Positions 25,733-32,367 of a stretch of 32,367 nucleotides of DNA are shown here, piece by piece. A model generated the notes under the pieces. That model was not told where the DNA came from. It saw only the letters and a list, made by a program, of their open reading frames with translations, and did no database searches. Made by a program: the position numbers and the translations under genes. Within the stretch, counting starts at the first letter, position 1, and the number at the start of each line of letters is the position of its first letter. Origin of the DNA: an uncultured SAR116 cluster alpha proteobacterium (GTDB lineage: Bacteria > Pseudomonadota > Alphaproteobacteria > Puniceispirillales > Marisalimonadaceae); contig CABZWX010000012.1 of NCBI GenBank assembly GCA_902529515.1, forward strand, positions 1 through 32,367. The letters are read 5' to 3'.

Positions 25733-26692
25733 GTGAGATTTGATTTTTTTAGTTCACAAGTTAGAGACAATCCCTTTTCTTCACTACTAATGTTAGTTTT
25801 AGGGGTAATAATTTTATCTTTGCAGGATAGTTTAATCAAACTAATGTCTAGTGAAACAAGTTTTTGGCAATTGCAATTTATAAGATCAATTGGAAATATA
25901 TTTTTACTTTTTTTAATAGCTAAATTTACTAACAGTATTCATCTACTTTTTCCACTTAACTGGAAGCCCGTATATTTCAGAGCTATGATGATGACATCAT
26001 GCATGTTTTGCTTCTTTGCAGCATCTCCAAAATTAAGTTTTGCTCAAATGGCAGCTGGTCTTTATACATTTCCAATTTTTGTATCTTTATTAGCCATTGT
26101 TTTTCTTAAAGAAAGGATTGGAATATGGAGGACTTTTGCTTTGATATTAGGAAGTTTAGGAGCTTTGTTGATATTAGAGCCATGGTCTGAAAATTTTTTG
26201 CTATTACAAATATTGCCTATAATGGCTGGTTTTTTCTTTGCTTGTAATATTATTCTTATTAGAAAATATTGTAGAGAAGAATCTGTAATCTCTCTTACAT
26301 TGGCTGTAGGTGTAATGTTTTTCGTCTCTGCATCTTTGGGAATATTATTTTTTGAGTATTTTTATAAAGAAAATATTTACAGAGAAGCAAGTCCATTTGT
26401 TTTTATAGGATGGCCATTATTAACTTTTATCGTTTTTTCTTTTTGCTTATCATGTTCAATCTTAAATATTACAGGTAATATGCTTTTAGCTAGAGCTTAT
26501 CAGACAGCTGAAAGTAGTTGGTTAGCTCCAATGGATTACTCATATTTAGTTTTTGCAACCATTTGGGGAAAACTGTTTTTTGGAGATTGGCCTAGTTATT
26601 CAAATATATTTGGAATGTTTTTAATTGCTTTTTCAGGTATTTTGATTGCTTTTCGAGAACAGATAAAAACAAAAAATCAACTAGAAAAATAA
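25733..26692 (+). CDS. DMT-superfamily (EamA/RhaT) transporter
   Basis: Inner-membrane transporter with ten predicted hydrophobic segments in two EamA repeats (about 17-145 and 155-310). The first repeat starts SSLLMLVLGVIILSLQDSLI and contains AAGLYTFPIFVSLLAIVFLK; the second ends with FGMFLIAFSGILIAFREQ. The cargo cannot be predicted. The start is GTG (25733); no closer ATG is suitable before the first membrane segment. It probably belongs to an operon with the acyl-CoA synthetase. Its 3' end overlaps the convergent helicase gene by 16 bp. Confidence 0.88.
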   Translation: MRFDFFSSQVRDNPFSSLLMLVLGVIILSLQDSLIKLMSSETSFWQLQFIRSIGNIFLLFLIAKFTNSIHLLFPLNWKPVYFRAMMMTSCMFCFFAASPKLSFAQMAAGLYTFPIFVSLLAIVFLKERIGIWRTFALILGSLGALLILEPWSENFLLLQILPIMAGFFFACNIILIRKYCREESVISLTLAVGVMFFVSASLGILFFEYFYKENIYREASPFVFIGWPLLTFIVFSFCLSCSILNITGNMLLARAYQTAESSWLAPMDYSYLVFATIWGKLFFGDWPSYSNIFGMFLIAFSGILIAFREQIKTKNQLEK

Positions 26693-27963
26693 TCTTCAAT
26701 ATTTTGATCAAAAACCACATCAGAAACATTTATCGCTCGAGTTAAAAAAAGACCATCTAAAGAAGTTACTCTACTTAATGCTACATATGTTTGACCAGGA
26801 GCAAACGATCCTTTGTCTAAATCTATTATAGCTTTTTCAAATGTTTGTCCTTGGCTTTTATGTATTGTTACAGCCCAAGCTAGCTTAATAGGGTATTGAG
26901 TAAAAGTTGCTACAACTTCATGTATAACTTGACCATCTTTAATTAGATAATCAAATTTTTCCCAAGTATCTTGTGTAATTTTATAGATTTTATTTTTAAT
27001 TTTTAAATGAATAGAATTATCTGTTAACTGAGTAACTATACCAATTGATCCATTAACCCATCTTTTAGGAGATTTTAAATCATTTTTAATGAGCATTACT
27101 TGAGCTCCAACTTTTAACTCAAGAATTTCGTCAGCTGGCTTTTCTTTGAAGTCGCCTGTTTCAGATGACTCATAAGAAAATGTTTCACTTTTTATATTTT
27201 GAAGATTAGCATTATTAATAGAATCCACTCTTCTATTTGTAGGTGACAATATAATTGTCTCTGATGGTATATCTAAACTTTCATTAACGATCCTATTGTT
27301 TAATATAAAAAGGTCATTATCATTTATGTTCCCAGATCTAATATTATTGAGTATATTAATAAATTCTTTATCTTTTTGTCTATAGACCTTTGTTAATTCA
27401 TAGGTTTTAACATCACTTTCTTCAAAGCAATTCGCATTAAAAAAATAATGACCATGTGGATAAAAATTATTAAAAATTTCTCTTTCATTTTCCCTTATTA
27501 CTGGTGGAAGTTGATGTAAGTCTCCTAAAAGAATAATTTGAATACCGCCAAAGCTTTTGTCACTATTTCTGTTTAATCTAAGTGATTGATCTATAGCATC
27601 GAGTACATCACATCTAATCATAGAGCATTCATCAATTAAAATAGTATCAATTTTACTTATTACTTTGCTTCGTAATCTTTTGATTTTTTCATTTATTAAT
27701 ATTCTTGGTGGAAATAGAAAAAAAGAATGAATAGTTTTTCCTTTAGCTTCTATTGCAGATATTCCCGTTGAGGCTAATATTACAAAATTCTTTTTTGAAT
27801 TAATTCTAAAATATTCTAATAGGGTAGTTTTTCCTGTGCCAGCTTTTCCAGTAATAAAAATATTTTGCTTAGAATGCTCCATTAGATTAAAGATTTCTTT
27901 AAAATTATAATCGAATTCAATTTTTTCAGGTATATCTGTGTAATTATTATTTTTATTTTCCAT
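26677..27963 (-). CDS. PIF1-like ATP-dependent DNA helicase
   Basis: Superfamily 1B helicase related to PIF1/RecD2. Numbered from ATG 27963: Walker A FITGKAGTGKTTLL (GKAGTGKT 39-46), Walker B TILIDECSMIRCDV (DECS 111-114), motif III LLGDLHQLPPV, and the C-terminal UvrD-like box VTIHKSQGQTFEKAIIDL with YVALSRVTSLDGL. The 428 residues form a minimal core without extra domains. A TTG at 27969 is an alternative start that adds two residues. It begins two bases after the stop of a 50-codon dehydrogenase remnant on the same strand, so both probably share the promoter at 28152-28180. Family members unwind G-quadruplexes or R-loops; the role here is unknown. Confidence 0.88.
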   Translation of the reverse strand: MENKNNNYTDIPEKIEFDYNFKEIFNLMEHSKQNIFITGKAGTGKTTLLEYFRINSKKNFVILASTGISAIEAKGKTIHSFFLFPPRILINEKIKRLRSKVISKIDTILIDECSMIRCDVLDAIDQSLRLNRNSDKSFGGIQIILLGDLHQLPPVIRENEREIFNNFYPHGHYFFNANCFEESDVKTYELTKVYRQKDKEFINILNNIRSGNINDNDLFILNNRIVNESLDIPSETIILSPTNRRVDSINNANLQNIKSETFSYESSETGDFKEKPADEILELKVGAQVMLIKNDLKSPKRWVNGSIGIVTQLTDNSIHLKIKNKIYKITQDTWEKFDYLIKDGQVIHEVVATFTQYPIKLAWAVTIHKSQGQTFEKAIIDLDKGSFAPGQTYVALSRVTSLDGLFLTRAINVSDVVFDQNIEDYFSS

Positions 27964-27965
27964 AA

Positions 27966-28118
27966 TCAAAACTTAATTTTAATAATAGAAGTTAAATGTG
28001 ATGTCTTTTCTTCTGGTGTAAGAGTTTCTTCAAATGCACGAACTTTATGTTTTGTTGATATAATATATTTGGCTAAATTTAATCCCATTGATCCAAATCT
28101 AATTATTCCAATGTTCAT
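27966..28118 (-). pseudogene. N-terminal remnant of an NAD-binding (6PGDH/3-HIBADH-type) dehydrogenase
   Basis: An intact 50-codon frame begins MNIGIIRFGSMGLNLAKYII and continues STKHKVRAFE before TGA. This is the first beta-alpha-beta of the 3-hydroxyisobutyrate/6-phosphogluconate dehydrogenase-like family, where one expects GIIGFGSMG; the first glycine of the dinucleotide loop has become Arg. The rest of the roughly 290-residue family protein is absent: the frame ends and the helicase ATG follows two bases later. AAAGG lies 14 bp before the ATG and a good promoter lies further upstream. It is most likely a degraded gene whose promoter and leader now serve the helicase; a functional short peptide cannot be excluded. 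Confidence 0.6.
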
Positions 28119-28151
28119 ATGACGATTAACCTTTTTGATGTGAATTACATT

Positions 28152-28180
28152 TTTATATTAAGTTGAAAATTTTTTATCAA
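28152..28180 (-). promoter_or_regulatory. Sigma-70-like promoter for the remnant and PIF1-like helicase
   Basis: Reading toward the helicase: TTGATA (28180-28175), exactly 17 bp, TATAAA (28157-28152); five of six matches in each box. Predicted start near 28145, about 27 nt before the remnant's ATG. It lies just downstream of the EamA transporter's stop codon (28186). Confidence 0.6.
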
Positions 28181-28185
28181 ATTGA

Positions 28186-29136
28186 TTAATTTCTTTTTAA
28201 TTTTAAAAAATTAGAAATTGGAGAATAAAAAATTTCTAATATTACAAATCCAGTTATTGCAAAAATTGCAATTAACTGATTAAGAGTAATTTCGTCTTCA
28301 AGAATAAAAAATGCTAAACATAGAGCAATTACAGGTTTCAAGAAAAACAAATAATTACCTCTTGCTACGTCAGGAATTTTAGATAACCCCCACAACCAAA
28401 GTATGAATGCTATACAAGTGTTCCAGACACCAAGAGTTATTATGGACATATACTCAATATGTGATCTATCAAAAAGATCAAATGGATTTACCCAAATATT
28501 CCAAATGACACCTACAGATGGATATAAAGCTATAAAGCCCAATGCAAAAGTGTATGTAGTCATTCTTACAGGTCCATATAATTGTACATATGGTTTAATC
28601 ATAACAAGATAAATTGCTCCAATTAATGCGCATCCAATAGATAAATAAATGCCCAAGATACTATCCCCAGTCCCAGTGAGTTGTTCTAAGTAGCCGTCGG
28701 TAAGTAAAAAAACACATCCTAGAAAGGCACCAATTCCACTTACAATTTTTGGAGGTGTAATTTTAGTTCCTTCAATTATACGAGCTACAAAAACAACTCC
28801 TATTGGCATTATTGTAACCATAGTAGCAACTTGTACAACAGAAGCAAAATCTAAGGCCCAATGAAATAAAAATTGTCCAAATGCCATTCCAAAAACTGAA
28901 AGAATAACAATTGGGTAAAGATCTTTTTTCAGTGGTGTAATTAAGTTTCTGGATGTTGGATTAATTAAGCACAATATTAATAAGGCAAAACCACCTAAGC
29001 CAAATCTCCAAACTGATACCTCCACCCCAGAAATCCCTGAAAGTTTAACAAAAAATTCAGAACTAGCATGGCCACAAACACCTAAGAGTGCAGCAAAATA
29101 AGCTAATATTATCAAAGTTTTATTATCTTCATTCAT
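28186..29136 (-). CDS. DMT-superfamily (EamA) transporter downstream of Mo-hydroxylase
   Basis: Ten hydrophobic segments in two EamA repeats (about 8-145 and 160-305), with the N-terminal repeat containing SVWRFGLGGFALLILCLINP and the second ending AIFAITGFVILEIFY; 316 residues, a usual length. It starts 30 bp after the stop of the Mo-hydroxylase large subunit on the same strand, so it is probably the last gene of that operon and may move the enzyme's substrate or product; that link is inference from position only. It is not a close copy of the EamA protein at 25733. A weak hairpin with a T run lies within its last codons. Confidence 0.88.
   Translation of the reverse strand: MNEDNKTLIILAYFAALLGVCGHASSEFFVKLSGISGVEVSVWRFGLGGFALLILCLINPTSRNLITPLKKDLYPIVILSVFGMAFGQFLFHWALDFASVVQVATMVTIMPIGVVFVARIIEGTKITPPKIVSGIGAFLGCVFLLTDGYLEQLTGTGDSILGIYLSIGCALIGAIYLVMIKPYVQLYGPVRMTTYTFALGFIALYPSVGVIWNIWVNPFDLFDRSHIEYMSIITLGVWNTCIAFILWLWGLSKIPDVARGNYLFFLKPVIALCLAFFILEDEITLNQLIAIFAITGFVILEIFYSPISNFLKLKRN
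28205..28239 (-). terminator. Weak terminator-like hairpin inside the 3' end of the EamA gene
   Basis: Read on the minus strand, TTAGAAATT (28239-28231), an 11-nt loop and AATTTCTAA (28219-28211) form a perfect 9-bp stem followed by a short T run (to about 28205). The stem has one G-C pair only, so it is weak. It lies about eight codons before the stop. Confidence 0.28.
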
Positions 29137-29166
29137 TTATCTAAATAATAAAACTATATTTTACAA

Positions 29167-31404
29167 TTAATTACCTTCTATAATTTTCAATACCTTAGGT
29201 GGAGACATCGGAAGACTGTACGAACGTTTTCCGATTGCTTGATAAACTGCGTTTGATATAGCTGCCAAAGGTGGAACTAAAGGAACTTCACCTACACCTC
29301 TTACTCCTTGCGGATGTTTGGGGTTCGGAATTTCTATTAATACAGTGTCTAACATTGGTAAATCTGAACAGACAGGCATTCTATAATCCAAAAATCCAGT
29401 GTTATCCAAATGACCATCTTTATTGTAGATATATTCTTCGCTTAAAGCCCAGCCAATACCTTGAACACAACCACCATGAAGCTGACCTTCCACATAATCA
29501 GGATGAATGGCCTTACCAACGTCTTGTATAGATGTATATCTTTTTACTCTTACTATCCCAAGATCCATATCAACTTCAACATCACAAATATGAGTTGCAA
29601 AGCCACCTTCAGCACCTTCAGTGTTTACCTGGTATCCAGCACCAATTGGGCCACCGGTAGCGGTGGCTTTTTCTGCTAATTCAGCCAGTGTAAGTGGAGC
29701 AAATTTTCCTGCATTATCACCGGCAGGTCTGGCTTCACCATTTTCCCACTCAATTGCCTCTTCATCAATACCCCAAATTTTAGCTGCTCTTTGTTTTAAT
29801 TGTCTAATTACTATTTTAGCAGATTCAGTTACAACCATTGCAGAAGCAAATAATACTCTACTTCCACCAGTAAGGTTGCTGTATCCAATTGTTGCTGTGT
29901 CACCAATTAAAACCGATACTTTATCATGATGAATACCTAATAATTCAGCAGTAATATTGGCTATAGACGCTCTGGAACCTCCAATATCCGGATGTCCTGT
30001 AGTTACAACTACATTACCGTCTTCAGTGATATTTAACTGTGCGCTTGATTCTCCACCAGCATTAAACCAAAAACCACTAGCTACGCCTCGACCTTGATGC
30101 TTGCCTAAAGGAGCTTTATAATGAGGATGGTTTATTGCTGCTTCAACTGTTTCCAAATATCCCATCTGAGGATAAGTAGGGCCGTGGACTGCTTGGGTTC
30201 CTTCTTTTGCAGCATTAATTTTTCTTAACTCCAAAGGACACATGTTAATTTTTTCAGCAATTTCATCTAAAACACATTCGACACCGTATGCACCAATGGG
30301 AGCTCCAGGAGCTCTGTATGCAGCAACTTTACATCTATTAGATACAACATCATATCCAAAAGTATGGGCATTAGGAATATCATATGGCGCAAGAGAGCAT
30401 CCTACTGCACCTCTAATAGGTGAACCGGGAAAAGCTCCTGCTTGTAAATAATATGTTCCTTGTGCCGCAACAATCTTTCCATCTTTAGTAGCACCAATTT
30501 TTATTTTACTTTTAGATCCAGATGTAGGCCCAGAAGCTCTCATTGTATCTTCTCTGTTCATAACTATTTTAACTGGACGACCTGTTTTTTGTGATAATAT
30601 AGTAGCTAATGGCTCTAAATAAACAATAGTTTTTCCTCCAAACCCACCACCAATTTCAGCTGGTATTGCTCTGATGTTACTCTGTGGTATACCAGTTAAA
30701 TATGAGGTCATCGCTCTTACCATAAATTGCCCCTGACTTGAGCTCCATATAGTAGCTCTGCCATCTGCAGCAACACTTACTAAACATGAGTGTGTTTCTA
30801 AGTAACCTTGATGAACTGCTTCAGTTTTAAATTCTCTTTCTATAATAACATCAGCTTCTGAAAAACCTTTATCAATATCACCTTTTTTGTGCTCAAGCGT
30901 GCCAGCTATGTTAGAGGGCTTTCCTTCAAATTGAATGTGATCATGTAGAATGGGAGCGCCAGGTTTTATTGCGTCGTCAATATCAATGGCCCATGGTAAA
31001 ACTTCGTATTCTACCTCTATTAATTCACATGCTTTTTCTGCTATTTCTTCAGTTGTTGCTGCAACTGCTGCAAGTGGATGGCCATGAAAAAGGACTTTGT
31101 CTCTTGCCATAACGTTTCTACACATCCATCGCATATCTTGGATACCAAGTATAACTGGCGTATCAATAGGAAAGTCAACAACATCTTTGGATGTAATTAC
31201 TGCCTTAACTCCTTCTAATTCCTCTGCCTTTTTTGTGTTAATAGATAAAATTCTAGCGTGTGGATGAGGGCTTCTTAATACATGACCCCAAATCATACCT
31301 GGCATTGTTGTGTCTGATGAATATTGAGCTCGACCAGTTACTTTATCTGCACCATCTGGTCTAATAGTGTTTTTACCAATCCATTTGTTACTAATTTCAT
31401 TCAT
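29167..31404 (-). CDS. Xanthine dehydrogenase/CODH-family molybdopterin-binding (large) subunit
   Basis: Catalytic subunit of a molybdenum hydroxylase; substrate unknown. The N-terminal a/b-hammerhead domain (about 18-135, DKVTGRAQYSSD) is followed by the Moco domains with IGGGFGGKT (251-259), the active-site loop KVAAYRAPGAPIGAYGVE (359-376) and the C-terminal GVRGVGEVPLVPPLAAISNA with the catalytic Glu (about 706). The loop lacks AYxCSFR of form I CO dehydrogenase and differs from AYRGAGR of form II. At 745 residues it is slightly shorter than CoxL (about 800). The gene order FAD, 2Fe-2S, Mo is the coxMSL order. Its ATG overlaps the stop of the iron-sulfur subunit gene by one base. Higher G+C than the lipid A genes is noticeable by eye. 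Confidence 0.92.
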   Translation of the reverse strand: MNEISNKWIGKNTIRPDGADKVTGRAQYSSDTTMPGMIWGHVLRSPHPHARILSINTKKAEELEGVKAVITSKDVVDFPIDTPVILGIQDMRWMCRNVMARDKVLFHGHPLAAVAATTEEIAEKACELIEVEYEVLPWAIDIDDAIKPGAPILHDHIQFEGKPSNIAGTLEHKKGDIDKGFSEADVIIEREFKTEAVHQGYLETHSCLVSVAADGRATIWSSSQGQFMVRAMTSYLTGIPQSNIRAIPAEIGGGFGGKTIVYLEPLATILSQKTGRPVKIVMNREDTMRASGPTSGSKSKIKIGATKDGKIVAAQGTYYLQAGAFPGSPIRGAVGCSLAPYDIPNAHTFGYDVVSNRCKVAAYRAPGAPIGAYGVECVLDEIAEKINMCPLELRKINAAKEGTQAVHGPTYPQMGYLETVEAAINHPHYKAPLGKHQGRGVASGFWFNAGGESSAQLNITEDGNVVVTTGHPDIGGSRASIANITAELLGIHHDKVSVLIGDTATIGYSNLTGGSRVLFASAMVVTESAKIVIRQLKQRAAKIWGIDEEAIEWENGEARPAGDNAGKFAPLTLAELAEKATATGGPIGAGYQVNTEGAEGGFATHICDVEVDMDLGIVRVKRYTSIQDVGKAIHPDYVEGQLHGGCVQGIGWALSEEYIYNKDGHLDNTGFLDYRMPVCSDLPMLDTVLIEIPNPKHPQGVRGVGEVPLVPPLAAISNAVYQAIGKRSYSLPMSPPKVLKIIEGN

Positions 31405-31883
31405 TATGCACTCTCCTTCATTTCATCAGCAACTTCTAATACAGCTTTTACAATCTTGTCATATCCAGTACATCTACATAAATTGCCAGCCAGCCAATAT
31501 CTTACTTCAGTTTCTGTTGGTGAAGGGTTATGGTCTAATAAAGCTTTAGAAGCCATTAAGAAACCAGGTGTACAAATACCACATTGAAGTGCAGCTTTTT
31601 CAAGAAATTTTTGTTGTAATGCATGAAGTTTGCCACCTTCTGACATACCTTCAATAGTTTCAATATTGCTTCCTTCTGCTTCTGCAGCTAACATCAAACA
31701 AGAGCAGATTAATTCACCATCAAGGATTACACTGCAGGAACCACAATCACCTGAACCACAGCTTTCTTTCGATCCAGTCAAATTTAATTGGTTTCTTAAA
31801 ACATCCAACATAGTATCATGCGGTTCACATAAATAGTCTATATTTTCGTTGTTTATTTTAGTTGAAACTTGAATTTTTGCCAT
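31404..31883 (-). CDS. Mo-hydroxylase 2Fe-2S (small) subunit
   Basis: Carries electrons from the Mo site to FAD through two 2Fe-2S clusters. The plant-ferredoxin-type cluster uses Cys42, Cys47, Cys50 and Cys62 (ESCGSGDCGSCSVILDGELI then C); the second, helical-domain cluster uses Cys101, Cys104, Cys136 and Cys138 (QCGICTPGF and GNLCRCTGY). Both sets are complete. I chose ATG 31883 (159 residues): it follows the FAD-subunit stop by one base and is preceded by GGAGG about 11 bases upstream. The longer frame from TTG 31901 would place that ribosome binding site inside the coding sequence. Confidence 0.94.
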   Translation of the reverse strand: MAKIQVSTKINNENIDYLCEPHDTMLDVLRNQLNLTGSKESCGSGDCGSCSVILDGELICSCLMLAAEAEGSNIETIEGMSEGGKLHALQQKFLEKAALQCGICTPGFLMASKALLDHNPSPTETEVRYWLAGNLCRCTGYDKIVKAVLEVADEMKESA

Positions 31884-31884
31884 A

Positions 31885-32367
31885 CTATTTATTTCCTCCA
31901 ATTCTTTCAGCTGCTAATTTTGTAGCTCTTTTAAACAAAACGCCTGCAACTTTTGTTCTATAGTCAACTGTTCCTCTTTTATCATTAATTGGATTACAAG
32001 CATCCATACATATTTTTGAAACCCTATCTAGAGTGTCATCATCAAGCTTTGATCCAATCATAATATCTGAAGCTTCCTCAATTAATAAGGGTGTTGGTGC
32101 AACAGCACCTAAAGAAACTCTTGCGTGAGTACAAATATCATTTTCCAATGAAATATTCACACCACAACCAACAACAGCAATATCCATTTCAGTTCTAGGA
32201 GTCATTCTTAAATAAGCATCTGCAGAATTTGATACACGTTTAGGAAACTTTAAACTCACGAGCATTTCTCCATTTTCTAAAACGGTTTTTCCTGGTCCTA
32301 AATGAAAATTTTCAATAGGTACATCTTTTCTACCTTTTGGACCAGCAATAACTGCTTTACAACCAGC
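31885..32367 (-). CDS. Mo-hydroxylase FAD-binding (medium) subunit, C-terminal part (5' end outside window)
   Basis: The frame is open through the window's last base, so the N-terminal FAD-binding half is missing; about 160 codons remain. The visible part has VPIENFHLGPGKTVLENGEM (end of the FAD_binding_5 domain) and the CO-dehydrogenase flavoprotein C-terminal domain: SADAYLRMTPRTEMDIAVVG, ARVSLGAVAPTPLLIEEA and DYRTKVAGVLFKRATKLA. It is the first visible gene of the three-subunit operon and is followed after one base by the iron-sulfur subunit, whose ribosome binding site lies in its last codons. An ATG at 32265 is internal. Confidence 0.92.
   Translation of the reverse strand, partial: AGCKAVIAGPKGRKDVPIENFHLGPGKTVLENGEMLVSLKFPKRVSNSADAYLRMTPRTEMDIAVVGCGVNISLENDICTHARVSLGAVAPTPLLIEEASDIMIGSKLDDDTLDRVSKICMDACNPINDKRGTVDYRTKVAGVLFKRATKLAAERIGGNK

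Noticed and set aside
29167-32367. Calling the Mo-hydroxylase an aerobic CO dehydrogenase (coxMSL)
   Set aside because: Gene order fits, but the large subunit lacks the AYxCSFR active-site loop and shows AAYRAPGAP.

Overview
The window is a compact, AT-rich (about 30% G+C by eye) bacterial chromosome segment. Gene order points to an alphaproteobacterium: cdsA-dxr-rseP-bamA-skp-lpxD-fabZ-lpxA-lpxI-lpxB converges on gltA, which belongs to the trpD-trpC-moaC-moeA-lexA-gltX-gltA series. A perfect GTTC-N7-GTTC direct repeat in front of lexA is the alphaproteobacterial type of LexA box. AT richness, tiny intergenic gaps, 1-4 bp stop/start overlaps and two overlapping convergent gene pairs suggest a streamlined, free-living (probably marine, SAR11/HIMB59-like in style) organism. 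The exact taxon is inference.

Layout. 1-10063 (+) is an envelope-biogenesis operon: phospholipid precursor (cdsA, cut by the window edge), isoprenoid precursor (dxr), site-2 protease (rseP), outer-membrane assembly (bamA, skp-like) and the lipid A genes lpxD, fabZ, lpxA, lpxI, lpxB. 10049-17115 (-) carries, in transcription order, trpD, trpC, moaC, moeA, lexA, gltX and gltA: tryptophan synthesis, molybdenum cofactor, SOS control, tRNA charging and entry to the TCA cycle. A divergent intergenic region leads to rplM-rpsI (+), closed by a strong intrinsic terminator, then hom and recJ, then tRNA-Glu(TTC).

21648-28185 is a more mixed region: a hotdog thioesterase, a small protein that looks like a metal-free iota-class carbonic anhydrase (COG4337 type), an alpha/beta hydrolase with an unusual N-terminus, a long-chain acyl-CoA synthetase paired with an EamA transporter, a PIF1-type helicase, and a 50-codon remnant of an NAD-binding dehydrogenase in front of the helicase. 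28186-32367 (-) is a three-subunit molybdenum hydroxylase (FAD subunit cut by the window end, 2Fe-2S subunit, Mo subunit) followed by another EamA transporter. It would use the cofactor that moaC and moeA help make.

I found no CRISPR array, insertion sequence, prophage or recognisable defence system. The points most worth a second look are the iota-carbonic-anhydrase candidate, the dehydrogenase remnant with its own promoter next to PIF1, the hydrolase that appears to start at ATA/ATT, and the nested inverted repeat after tRNA-Glu.
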